This document shows positions 42,997 to 51,191 of a stretch of 56,735 nt of DNA, piece after piece. Positions within the stretch are counted from its first letter, which is position 1, and every line of letters starts with the position of its first letter. A program made the position numbers and the translations under genes. Below the pieces are notes generated by a model. That model worked only from the letters and a program-made list of their open reading frames with translations. It did no database searches and was not told the DNA's origin. This DNA is from CAG-841 sp963614875 (GTDB lineage: Bacteria; Bacillota; Clostridia; Oscillospirales; CAG-272), in contig CAVEFC010000005.1 of NCBI GenBank assembly GCA_963614875.1, positions 1 to 56,735 of the forward strand. Direction: 5' to 3'.

Positions 42997-44826
42997 ATGG
43001 GAAAAATTATTGGTATTGACCTTGGCACAACAAACTCTTGCGTGGCGGTTTACGAGGGCGGCGAGCCTGTCGTAATCACTAACCCCGAAGGTTCGAGAAC
43101 AACTCCTTCCGTCGTTGCTTTCTCGAAGAACGATTCAAAGGAAAGAATAGTCGGTCAGACGGCAAAAAGACAGGCTATCCAGAACCCCGAAAGAACCGTT
43201 ATGAGTATTAAACGTAAAATGGGTACAAACGAAACCGTTGATATCGACGGCAAGAAATACACTCCTCAGGAAATTTCCGCAATGATACTTCAGAAGCTGA
43301 AGGCCGACGCGGAAGCTTACCTCGGCACAAAGGTAACTCAGGCTGTCATCACGGTTCCCGCTTACTTCAACGACGCACAAAGACAGGCTACAAAGGATGC
43401 CGGCAAGATCGCCGGACTTGAAGTCCTCAGAATTATAAACGAGCCTACGGCGGCTGCGCTTGCTTACGGCGTGGACAAAGAGGGGATTGATCAGAAGGTA
43501 ATGATCTTCGACCTCGGCGGCGGTACGTTCGATGTTTCGATACTTGAAATTTCGGACGGAGTATTCGAAGTTCTTTCGACAAACGGTAACACAAGACTCG
43601 GCGGCGACGACTTCGACCAGAGAATTATCGATTGGCTTGCGGATTCGTTCCAGAAGGAACACGGTATAGACCTCAGAAACGACAAGATGGCTCTTCAGAG
43701 ATTGAAGGACTCTGCTGAAAAAGCAAAGATAGAGCTTTCCGGCACAATGAGCGCAAACATCAATCTCCCGTTCATCACGGCTGATCAGAACGGTCCCGTA
43801 CATCTTGATATGACTCTTACAAGGGCTAAATTCAATGAGCTTACGGCGGATCTCGTTGCCGCTACAATGGCTCCCTGCAAGCAGGCGCTCAAAGACGCCG
43901 GACTTGATGTTTCGCAGATAAACAAGGTTCTTCTTGTCGGCGGTTCGACACGTATTCCCGCGGTTCAGGAAGCTGTCAAGAACTTCTGCGGCAAGGAACC
44001 GTTCAAGGGCATCAACCCCGACGAATGCGTTGCAATCGGCGCGGCTATTCAGGGCGGCGTTCTCGGCGGCGAGGTAAAGGATCTTCTCCTTCTCGACGTT
44101 ACTCCGCTTTCTCTCGGCATTGAAACGCTCGGCGGCATCTGCACGAAGATAATCGAAAGAAACACCACCATCCCCGTAAAGAAATCTCAGATATTCTCTA
44201 CGGCGGCGGACGGTCAGACGTCGGTTGAAATTCATGTTCTTCAGGGCGAACGCGAGAAGGCGTCCGCAAATACAACGCTCGGCAGATTCACTCTTGACGG
44301 AATTCCAGCGGCTCCTCGCGGCGTTCCTCAGATCGAAGTTACGTTCGATATCGACGCAAACGGCATAGTAAACGTTTCCGCAAAGGATAAAGGCACCGGT
44401 AAGGAACAGCACGTTACGATCACTTCTTCCTCCAATATGAGCAAGGAAGACATCGACCGCGCGGTCAAGGATGCAGAAAAGTTTGCCGAAGAAGACAAGA
44501 AGCTCAAAGAGCTTGTCGAAGCGAAGAACAAAGCGGAAGCTTACATTCTTCAGACGGAAAAAACTCTTGAAGAAATCGGCGACAAGGTAAGCGACGGCGA
44601 GAAGCAGGAAGTCCGCGACGAGCTTGAAAATCTCAAGAAAGCCGTAGCGACGGACGACATCGACGCTATCAAGAACGCTACCGAAGCGTTTGAAAAGAAG
44701 TTCTATGCGCTTTCCGAAAAGCTGTATAAGGCTCAGGGCGGCGCTGAAGGCGGCGAAGGTCAGCAGGGCGGCGCGTCTCAGAATGACGACGGCAGCTACT
44801 CGGCAGACTTTACCGAGAAAAACTAA
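42997..44826 (+). CDS. dnaK: Chaperone DnaK (Hsp70)
   Basis: 609 residues, full length. The nucleotide-binding domain starts IGIDLGTTNSCVAV and includes IINEPTAAALAYG and IFDLGGGTFDVSI; the linker LLLLDVTPLSLGIE leads to the substrate domain, then a helical lid and a Gly/Gln-rich tail (GGAEGGEGQQGG). GGAGG precedes the ATG. Third gene of the heat-shock operon. Several GC-to-T-poor wobble choices (more AAC, GGC and CTC) suggest high-expression codon use. Confidence 0.98.
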   Translation: MGKIIGIDLGTTNSCVAVYEGGEPVVITNPEGSRTTPSVVAFSKNDSKERIVGQTAKRQAIQNPERTVMSIKRKMGTNETVDIDGKKYTPQEISAMILQKLKADAEAYLGTKVTQAVITVPAYFNDAQRQATKDAGKIAGLEVLRIINEPTAAALAYGVDKEGIDQKVMIFDLGGGTFDVSILEISDGVFEVLSTNGNTRLGGDDFDQRIIDWLADSFQKEHGIDLRNDKMALQRLKDSAEKAKIELSGTMSANINLPFITADQNGPVHLDMTLTRAKFNELTADLVAATMAPCKQALKDAGLDVSQINKVLLVGGSTRIPAVQEAVKNFCGKEPFKGINPDECVAIGAAIQGGVLGGEVKDLLLLDVTPLSLGIETLGGICTKIIERNTTIPVKKSQIFSTAADGQTSVEIHVLQGEREKASANTTLGRFTLDGIPAAPRGVPQIEVTFDIDANGIVNVSAKDKGTGKEQHVTITSSSNMSKEDIDRAVKDAEKFAEEDKKLKELVEAKNKAEAYILQTEKTLEEIGDKVSDGEKQEVRDELENLKKAVATDDIDAIKNATEAFEKKFYALSEKLYKAQGGAEGGEGQQGGASQNDDGSYSADFTEKN

Positions 44827-44841
44827 AGAATAATAATATTC

Positions 44842-44872
44842 GCCGGAGGCGCGCCTTTGCCGCGTCTCCGGC
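44842..44872 (+). other. Intercistronic hairpin between dnaK and dnaJ
   Basis: A 12-pair stem (44842-44853 with 44861-44872, one G-T pair), seven-base loop, no T-run. It may protect the dnaK message or reduce dnaJ expression, as seen for other dnaK-dnaJ operons. Confidence 0.5.
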
Positions 44873-44893
44873 AAGTTCTGAAAAGGAAACATA

Positions 44894-46036
44894 ATGAAGG
44901 ATTATTACGAGATACTCGGCGTTTCCAAAACGGCGAGTGACGACGAAATAAAAAAAGCGTACAGAGCGCTTGCAAAAAAATATCATCCCGATATGAATCC
45001 CGGGGACAAAAAAGCGGAGGAGATGTTCAAGGACGTCAATACCGCTTATGCTGTTTTATCCGATCCCGAAAAGAGAGCAAACTATGACCGCTTCGGAGAA
45101 GAAGGCGTAAACGGCGCAGGCGGTGCCGGAGGCTTCGGAGGATTCGGCGGTTTCGGCGGCGGCGGATTTTCCGGCGATTTCGATATATCCGATATATTCG
45201 GCGATATATTCGGCGGAAGCACGCGCAGCAGAAGGAACGGTCCTGTCCGCGGCGACGATCTTCTTTACAGAATTACCGTTTCGTTTGAAGAAGCGGCTTT
45301 CGGCTGTAAAAAGGAAATCAAATACAACAAGGTTGATAAATGCTCCGACTGCGGAGGTACGGGCGCTGCCAAAGGCTCGACGGCAAAGACCTGTTCGAGA
45401 TGCGGCGGCAGCGGTACCGTAAAAACTCAGCAGAGAACTCCGTTCGGCGTTATGCAGTCGTCGACGGTCTGCCCCGATTGCGGCGGCAAGGGCACGATAA
45501 TTTCAAATCCGTGCAAGAGCTGTCACGGCACGGGAAATATCACCGTTTCCAAAACTCTTGAAGTATCGATTCCTGCGGGAATTGACAACGGAAACCGTAT
45601 TTCGCTTCGCGGAATGGGCAACGCCGGAAAAAACGGCGGAACACCCGGCGATCTGTTTATAGAGGTAAATGTTCGTCCGCACGCGATATTCCAGCGTGAC
45701 GGAAATGACATAAAGTGCGATATACCGATAACCTTTGCGGAAGCCGCGCTCGGCGCGCAGATAAGCGTTCCGACGCTTGAAGGCGATCCCGTGGCATATA
45801 CAATTCCCGAAGGAACTCAGAGCGGAACTGTATTTACCGTCAAGGGCAGGGGAATTCCGAACATAAGCGGAAGAGGCAGAGGCAATATCGTTTTCCGCGC
45901 GGTTGTCGAAGTTCCGAAGAGTCTTACCGCGGAGCAGAAGGACGCGCTCCGCAAATTCTCGGATCTTTGCGGAAACGGAAATTACGCAAAGCGTGAGAAG
46001 TTCTTCGGCAAATTCAGAAAGGACAATCGCAAATGA
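44894..46036 (+). CDS. dnaJ: Chaperone DnaJ (Hsp40)
   Basis: 380 residues. J domain with the HPD tripeptide (KKYHPDMNPGDKKAEEMFK), Gly/Phe-rich region (about 75-105), four CxxCxGxG repeats (CSDCGGTGA, CSRCGGSGT, CPDCGGKGT, CKSCHGTGN) that bind two zinc ions, then the client-binding C-terminal domain and the dimerisation tail. It starts 21 bases after the hairpin and overlaps prmA by 4 bases. Confidence 0.97.
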   Translation: MKDYYEILGVSKTASDDEIKKAYRALAKKYHPDMNPGDKKAEEMFKDVNTAYAVLSDPEKRANYDRFGEEGVNGAGGAGGFGGFGGFGGGGFSGDFDISDIFGDIFGGSTRSRRNGPVRGDDLLYRITVSFEEAAFGCKKEIKYNKVDKCSDCGGTGAAKGSTAKTCSRCGGSGTVKTQQRTPFGVMQSSTVCPDCGGKGTIISNPCKSCHGTGNITVSKTLEVSIPAGIDNGNRISLRGMGNAGKNGGTPGDLFIEVNVRPHAIFQRDGNDIKCDIPITFAEAALGAQISVPTLEGDPVAYTIPEGTQSGTVFTVKGRGIPNISGRGRGNIVFRAVVEVPKSLTAEQKDALRKFSDLCGNGNYAKREKFFGKFRKDNRK

Positions 46037-46953
46037 AGTGGACGCAGATAAGAGTTACCTGTAAAACCGAACATATAGATGATGTCGCGGCGGTTCTTAC
46101 CGTGCTCGATACCGGTGTAATGATAGAAGATTACAGCGACGTTCTGACGTCGCTGCGCACGGTTTACGGCGAGCTTATCGACGAAAAAATACTCAACGCC
46201 GATAAGACGATAGCCTCCGCAAGCATATATGCGCGCGATAAGAAAACGGCTGAGGAATATGTTGATTTCATATCGTCGCGGCTCGCTTCTCTCGGAATAA
46301 AAGCCGACATAGCGACAGCCGAGCTTGACGAGGAAGACTGGTCAACGGCTTGGAGAAAGTTTTACAAGCCCACGAAAATAGGCAAACATATAGTTATCGT
46401 TCCGAGCTGGGAAAAATACGAAAAATGCGACGGCGACATAATAATAGATATGGATCCCGGAATGGCTTTCGGGACGGGCACTCACGAAACGACGCGGCTC
46501 TGCGCAACGCTCCTTGAAGAAAACGTAAAATCCGGCGACTATATGCTTGACGTCGGAGCCGGAAGCGGAATTCTTGCGATCTGCGCGTCAAAGCTCGGCG
46601 CGGAGTATTGCGCGGCGTGCGATATAGATCCGGTCGCGGTGAAAACGGAAAAAGAAAATGCCGAGAGAAACAACTGCAAAATAGATTGCTTTGTTTCGGA
46701 TCTGCTTTCTTCCGTAAAAATAAAGGACGGAAAAAAGTACGATATCGTCACCGCCAATATAGTTGCGGATATAATAATAAGAATGTCGTCCGACATAGGC
46801 GCGTACATCAGGGACGGGGGACTGCTTATCGTTTCCGGAATTATCGACGAAAGAGAAGACGAAGTGCGCTCATCGCTTGAAAAAAGCGGCTTTGAGTGCG
46901 TCCGGTTTTTGCATGATAAGGGCTGGTGTGCCATACTGTGTCGCAAAAAGTGA
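46033..46953 (+). CDS. prmA: Ribosomal protein L11 methyltransferase PrmA
   Basis: 306 residues. N-terminal ferredoxin-like domain (MKWTQIRVTCKTEHIDDV) and a class I methyltransferase domain with MDPGMAFGTGTHETTRLC, DVGAGSGILAICASKLG and the catalytic-loop ANIVADII. It trimethylates L11 on Lys and the N-terminus. Its ATG overlaps the dnaJ stop (ATGA). This place after dnaJ is common in Bacillota. Confidence 0.95.
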   Translation: MKWTQIRVTCKTEHIDDVAAVLTVLDTGVMIEDYSDVLTSLRTVYGELIDEKILNADKTIASASIYARDKKTAEEYVDFISSRLASLGIKADIATAELDEEDWSTAWRKFYKPTKIGKHIVIVPSWEKYEKCDGDIIIDMDPGMAFGTGTHETTRLCATLLEENVKSGDYMLDVGAGSGILAICASKLGAEYCAACDIDPVAVKTEKENAERNNCKIDCFVSDLLSSVKIKDGKKYDIVTANIVADIIIRMSSDIGAYIRDGGLLIVSGIIDEREDEVRSSLEKSGFECVRFLHDKGWCAILCRKK

Positions 46954-46992
46954 TTTTTTTTGCAAAAACTCGGTAAATATTTCAAAATATCT

Positions 46993-47021
46993 TTGACAAA
47001 ATTCATTTTATAGTATATAAT
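46993..47021 (+). promoter_or_regulatory. Strong sigma-A promoter
   Basis: TTGACA (46993-46998), 17 bases, TATAAT (47016-47021): perfect consensus boxes and spacing. It gives an unusually long leader of about 170 bases before the next start. Confidence 0.88.
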
Positions 47022-47027
47022 ATAAGT

Positions 47028-47199
47028 CAGCTTTATAAAGCGATCGCGTATGCGGTCGCTTTACTGCGCGACTTTGTTTATTGCGGAAATGAATTTTTTC
47101 TTTTAAGTCGCTGAAAAACCGATAACGTCGGCACGGAAACGGGAAGGCGATACCTCCGTGCGTAAAATAAAAACCATCGCCGGAAAACGAGGCAAAAAG
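47028..47199 (+). other. Structured leader, no gene
   Basis: After the promoter come two hairpins: AAAGCGATCGC with GCGGTCGCTTT (47037-47063) and GCACGGA (47131-47137) with TCCGTGC (47155-47161) around GGGAAGGCGATACC. I could not match it to a riboswitch class. The second hairpin encloses part of the region before the start at 47200. Confidence 0.5.
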
Positions 47200-47991
47200 A
47201 TGACAAAAAGCACAGCTAATCACAACGCAAGACCGGAGCTTCCGAAAGAGGATGCCGCTCTTTACCGTCTTTTCGCGGTAATAGCATACGCGATAATAGG
47301 CTTTACGGCTATCATTACGGTCGGCAAAAACGAAGGAAAATGCACCGGAGTGTTCGCAAATACGTTTTATATCGTCGGGATGCTCGCTTTGTTTGCGGCT
47401 TTGGTTTTCGGCACGGTTTACGGCAAAATAAAAAATATAAAGGGAAGAGCGTTTTCTCTTGCCGGAGTGTGCGCGTCGGCTGCGCCGCTCGTGCTTTCTT
47501 TCGCGCTTTACAATGAGCTTACAAGAGCGAATATAAAGATAAAGTTCGCGTTTATCGCAATTATATTTATCCTTTTCATAGACAATCTCTGCCCGAAGAT
47601 ATACACATATGTTTCCGGTGCGGCGATAATATGCGCGGCGTCGGTTTATTATCTTTCCGTGTCGATGGGAACGTTTACGGGAAGCGCGGTGAGAGTGCTT
47701 GACGTTATTCTCAAAGTGCTTTCGTACCCCATAGCTTTTCTCGTTCCCGTTTTTACGGTATATGCTATGGCAAAATCACAGAAACACGACGGAAAATTCA
47801 GATGCGGCAAGATAAAACTCCGCTTTTCAAAGGACAAGGCTGTTTCGGCGGGACTTGTCGTGCTTATGGCAGCGCTTTTTGTTTCTGCCGTAATTGTTCT
47901 TGTATGGCCTGCACTTTTGCTCACATGCGAAGTGGCTGTTGCCGTTATATTTGCAATTCTTGGTATAATATGCACCATCAAAATATTATAA
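47200..47991 (+). CDS. Multi-pass membrane protein, function unknown
   Basis: 263 residues from ATG 47200, which has GAGG 7 bases upstream; a GTG at 47158 is also in frame but lies within the leader hairpin. About eight membrane helices. Little hydrophilic sequence other than a basic loop (KSQKHDGKFRCGKIKLRFSK). It has its own strong promoter. I recognise no family; the helix-only layout suggests a channel, sensor or enzyme scaffold. Confidence 0.6.
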   Translation: MTKSTANHNARPELPKEDAALYRLFAVIAYAIIGFTAIITVGKNEGKCTGVFANTFYIVGMLALFAALVFGTVYGKIKNIKGRAFSLAGVCASAAPLVLSFALYNELTRANIKIKFAFIAIIFILFIDNLCPKIYTYVSGAAIICAASVYYLSVSMGTFTGSAVRVLDVILKVLSYPIAFLVPVFTVYAMAKSQKHDGKFRCGKIKLRFSKDKAVSAGLVVLMAALFVSAVIVLVWPALLLTCEVAVAVIFAILGIICTIKIL

Positions 47992-48017
47992 TTTTAGATA
48001 AATTCACAAAAAAACTA

Positions 48018-48046
48018 TTGAAATTCTACAAAAAGTGCGCTAAAAT
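48018..48046 (+). promoter_or_regulatory. Sigma-A promoter of the CdaR-like regulator
   Basis: TTGAAA (48018-48023), 17 bases, TAAAAT (48041-48046), 71 bases before the start. Confidence 0.68.
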
Positions 48047-48117
48047 ATAGATATAGATTTATATTTGTTGGATTTTGCATATAATAAGCACGATCCAAAG
48101 GAGAGGAAGCAGGACAA

Positions 48118-49203
48118 ATGTCAAGCAGATTGTTTCAGGGCGTAATACATCAGATGAAGGATGCAATAGGAAGAACAATCGGAGTAATAGATGAAAACGG
48201 CGCGGTTGTGGCTTGCAGCGATCTTACAAAGATAGGCGAAACGAGAGCCGCCGTCCGCGAAGAGCTTTCATATGTTTCCGATTGCATAAAGCACGGCGGA
48301 GTTACCTACCGTCCGCTCGTTTCCGGACCTCATTCCGAATATATTGTGTTCATTGACGGCGAAGACGCCATGGCAGAGAAAATGTCGCTTGTGCTTGCCG
48401 TTGCTCTCAACAGCATAAAAGGTTATCACGACGATAAATACGACAAGGTTTCGTTTATAAAGAACCTGCTGCTTGATAATATTCTCCCGGGCGACATATA
48501 TGTAAAAAGCAGAGAGCTTCACCTTGCGACCGACGTTGAAAGAGTGGTTTTCCTTATAAGAATACTTTCGGGCTCGGAAGCTTCTCCGTATGATATAATT
48601 CTCAATCTTTTCCCGAATTCGGGTTCGGATTACGTTATAAGCACGGGCGAAAAGGAAATCGTTCTTGTGCGCGAGCTCAAACAGGGAACCGACAGGAGCG
48701 AAGCCGAAAAAACGGCGAAAATGATAGCCGACACTCTTGAAGCGGAATCGTTTACGAAGGTTTCGATAGGCATAGGCAGCGCGGTGGACAATATGAAGGA
48801 CATATCGCGCTCGTACCGTGAAGCGCAGGCGGCACTTGAAGTCGGAAGGGTATTTGATACCGACAAGAGCATTGTAAGCTATGAAAATCTCGGAATAGGA
48901 AGGCTTATATATCAGCTTCCGACGACGCTTTGCGAAATGTTTCTGAACGAGGTTTTCCAGAAAGGCGGAATAGAGCTGCTTGACAGGGAAACGCTTTCGA
49001 CGATACAGTGCTTTTTCGACAACAATCTCAACGTTTCGGAAACCTCAAGAAAAATGTTCGTACACAGAAACACCCTTGTGTACCGTCTTGACAAGATTAA
49101 AAAAATAACGGGTCTTGACCTCAGAGAATTCGACAATGCGATAACATTCAAGGTTGCGCTGATGGTCAGAAGCTACCTCAATTCAAAGACAAACAGATAT
49201 TGA
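48118..49203 (+). CDS. CdaR/PucR-type transcriptional regulator
   Basis: 361 residues. The N-terminus (QMKDAIGRTIGVIDENGAVVACSD) resembles a sugar-diacid recognition or PAS-like sensor; a GGDEF-like central region has SKVSIGIGSAV, SYREAQAALEVG; the C-terminal PucR helix-turn-helix reads ETSRKMFVHRNTLVYRLDKI. Such regulators control uptake or use of diacids, purines or amino acids; the target here is not evident. Followed by a hairpin with a weak T-rich tail. Confidence 0.82.
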   Translation: MSSRLFQGVIHQMKDAIGRTIGVIDENGAVVACSDLTKIGETRAAVREELSYVSDCIKHGGVTYRPLVSGPHSEYIVFIDGEDAMAEKMSLVLAVALNSIKGYHDDKYDKVSFIKNLLLDNILPGDIYVKSRELHLATDVERVVFLIRILSGSEASPYDIILNLFPNSGSDYVISTGEKEIVLVRELKQGTDRSEAEKTAKMIADTLEAESFTKVSIGIGSAVDNMKDISRSYREAQAALEVGRVFDTDKSIVSYENLGIGRLIYQLPTTLCEMFLNEVFQKGGIELLDRETLSTIQCFFDNNLNVSETSRKMFVHRNTLVYRLDKIKKITGLDLREFDNAITFKVALMVRSYLNSKTNRY

Positions 49204-49213
49204 CATCAATTCC

Positions 49214-49241
49214 GAGCGATCCCGATTCATCGGGTTCGCTC
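49214..49241 (+). terminator. Weak hairpin terminator after the regulator
   Basis: Stem GAGCGATCCCGA with TCGGGTTCGCTC (one mismatch), four-base loop, then TATTATATATT. The tail is only moderately T-rich. Confidence 0.5.
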
Positions 49242-49281
49242 TATTATATATTAAGAAATAATCGAAAAAAGAGGAAATTTT

Positions 49282-50646
49282 ATGTTTAACACGGAAGAAG
49301 ACATAACAAACTCAGACATCGAAGAAAAACTGCCGGAACAAGAGCCTGCGTCTCCGGCTGAAGCAGACAAAGAAAATACGGAAAAAGAGCCAGCGCAGGT
49401 CACGCCCGAAAAAAACGGAAAAAAGAAAGCTCCGCGGAAGGTAAGTCTTTGGCAGACTGTCGTTACGGCTGTATTTGCGGCGCTTCTTGCGGCGACGATC
49501 GCGGTTCAGGCCACGTTTGTCGTCCTTTCGGACATATACAAGCAGAAAATAACGGCGGCATACGGAAAATCGCTTGATTTTCAGGATATAGCGGAGGTCG
49601 CCGATATATTCAAAAACAATTATCTTTACGAAATAGACAAGGACGCGCTGAACGAGGATCTTATCCGCGCGTATGTGCTTTTAAGCGGCGACAGATTCGC
49701 TCATTATTATTCTGCAGAGGAATGGGCGGAGGAGCTTGCCGCAAGCGCCGGAAACAGCTTCGGAATAGGGACATACGTCGTTTCAGATCCCATGGGCGCG
49801 CTGATAGTTCATCCGATGAAAAATTCTCCTGCCGAAAGCGCGGGACTTCTTACGGGCGATCTGATTACGGAGGTTGACGGAGAGAGCATCGCCGGATATA
49901 CTCTGAGCAACGTGACTTCGCTTATTGCCGGAGAATCCGGCACGGAGGTTGTCCTCACGATTGTTCGTGGCGGGGAAACGCTGACGATTTCGGTAAAGCG
50001 CGGAACATACGAGGCGGAAACGATATTCGCTTCGGTTGTCACAACCGATAAAGGAAAGTACGGCTATGTCAGAATAACTGAGTTCCTGAGCAAAGAGCTT
50101 ACCGCCACGCAGTTCAGGTCGGCGGTAAACGGACTTCTTGAAGACGGCTGCGAGGGACTTATATTCGACGTCCGCGACAACGGCGGAGGCAAGCTCGATG
50201 CGGTTACCGATATGCTTGATTTCCTTCTTCCCGAAGGGCCGATAACGCACATAACGGATCTTAACGGAAACGAAACCACTCCGACCATAATGTCGGACGC
50301 GTCGGAGATAGATTGTCCGATGGTTGTGCTTGCAAACAAGAATACGGCGTCCGCGGCGGAGCTTTTCACATCGGCGCTCAAGGATTACAACAAAGCGACG
50401 ATAGTGGGAACAAACACATACGGAAAGGGCTGCGGCCAGACCGGATACTACCTTTCAAACGGCGGAGTGCTTTATGTAACGAGCTTCCTCTACAATCCTC
50501 CGTATTCGGAAAATTACGATAACAAGGGCATTTCTCCGGATGTTGAGGTCGAGCTTCCGGAAGAATTCAAAAACACAAGTCTGTTTCTTCTTTCGCACGA
50601 AAACGATACGCAGCTTATGCGCGCGATCGAAGAAATTCAGAAATAA
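49282..50646 (+). CDS. S41-family C-terminal processing peptidase
   Basis: 454 residues. A charged cytoplasmic tail (about 1-50), one membrane helix (about 55-80), then an extracytoplasmic PDZ domain (PMGALIVHPMKNSPAESAG) and a tail-specific protease domain. The catalytic dyad is Ser357 in KNTASAAELF and Lys382 in TYGKGCGQ, with the normal 25-residue gap. CtpA-type enzymes cut C-terminal tails of envelope proteins. It stands between the regulator and greA. Confidence 0.93.
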   Translation: MFNTEEDITNSDIEEKLPEQEPASPAEADKENTEKEPAQVTPEKNGKKKAPRKVSLWQTVVTAVFAALLAATIAVQATFVVLSDIYKQKITAAYGKSLDFQDIAEVADIFKNNYLYEIDKDALNEDLIRAYVLLSGDRFAHYYSAEEWAEELAASAGNSFGIGTYVVSDPMGALIVHPMKNSPAESAGLLTGDLITEVDGESIAGYTLSNVTSLIAGESGTEVVLTIVRGGETLTISVKRGTYEAETIFASVVTTDKGKYGYVRITEFLSKELTATQFRSAVNGLLEDGCEGLIFDVRDNGGGKLDAVTDMLDFLLPEGPITHITDLNGNETTPTIMSDASEIDCPMVVLANKNTASAAELFTSALKDYNKATIVGTNTYGKGCGQTGYYLSNGGVLYVTSFLYNPPYSENYDNKGISPDVEVELPEEFKNTSLFLLSHENDTQLMRAIEEIQK

Positions 50647-50685
50647 AACAGAACATTATTTTAACCACAAGGAGAACATATTAAA

Positions 50686-51168
50686 ATGGCAAAACAGCAG
50701 ACAGTCACCGAGAGCGGATACAAAAAGATGAAGGATGAGCTTGACTACCTTATAAACGTAAAGCGCAAGGAAGCAGCCGAAAACGTAGGTATAGCAAGAG
50801 GCTTCGGAGATCTTTCCGAAAACAGCGAATACGACGAAGCCAAAAACGAACAGGCAAAAATAGAAGCCAAAATAGAAGAGCTTGAAGAAATCCTTGCGCA
50901 CGCAAAGGTGATAAGCGACAACGAAATTCAGACCGATACAGTAAACGTAGGTATAACCGTGGTGCTTTACGACGTTGAATACGACGAGGACGTTGAATAT
51001 ACGATAGTAAGCTCAAGAGAAGTAAATCTTGCGCAGGGCAAGATTTCGGATCAGTCGCCGATAGGCAAAGCACTTGTGGGCGCAAAGGTCGGAGATACGG
51101 TTTCGGTTGAAGTTCCCGACGGAATAATGAAGTACAAGGTAAAGTCTTTGAAAAGACAGGAAAACTGA
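50686..51168 (+). CDS. greA: Transcription elongation factor GreA
   Basis: 160 residues. The coiled-coil N-terminal domain has the acidic tip GDLSENSEYDEAKNEQ, which reaches the RNA polymerase active site; the C-terminal FKBP-like domain ends in YKVKSLKRQ. It rescues backtracked polymerase by RNA cleavage. AAGGAG precedes the ATG and lysS follows after 23 bases, the usual clostridial pair. Confidence 0.96.
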   Translation: MAKQQTVTESGYKKMKDELDYLINVKRKEAAENVGIARGFGDLSENSEYDEAKNEQAKIEAKIEELEEILAHAKVISDNEIQTDTVNVGITVVLYDVEYDEDVEYTIVSSREVNLAQGKISDQSPIGKALVGAKVGDTVSVEVPDGIMKYKVKSLKRQEN

Positions 51169-51191
51169 AATAACATCAAAGGAGATATGAT

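Noticed and set aside
43135..44892. Long antisense open frame (585 codons) opposite dnaK
   Set aside because: It lies wholly on the opposite strand of dnaK, has Cys/Arg/Phe-rich composition and no site or motif. The codon bias of dnaK keeps the antisense frame open.
47037..47161. Known riboswitch (c-di-GMP, c-di-AMP, fluoride, guanidine, ZTP) in the leader
   Set aside because: None of the consensus segments of these classes could be matched by eye.
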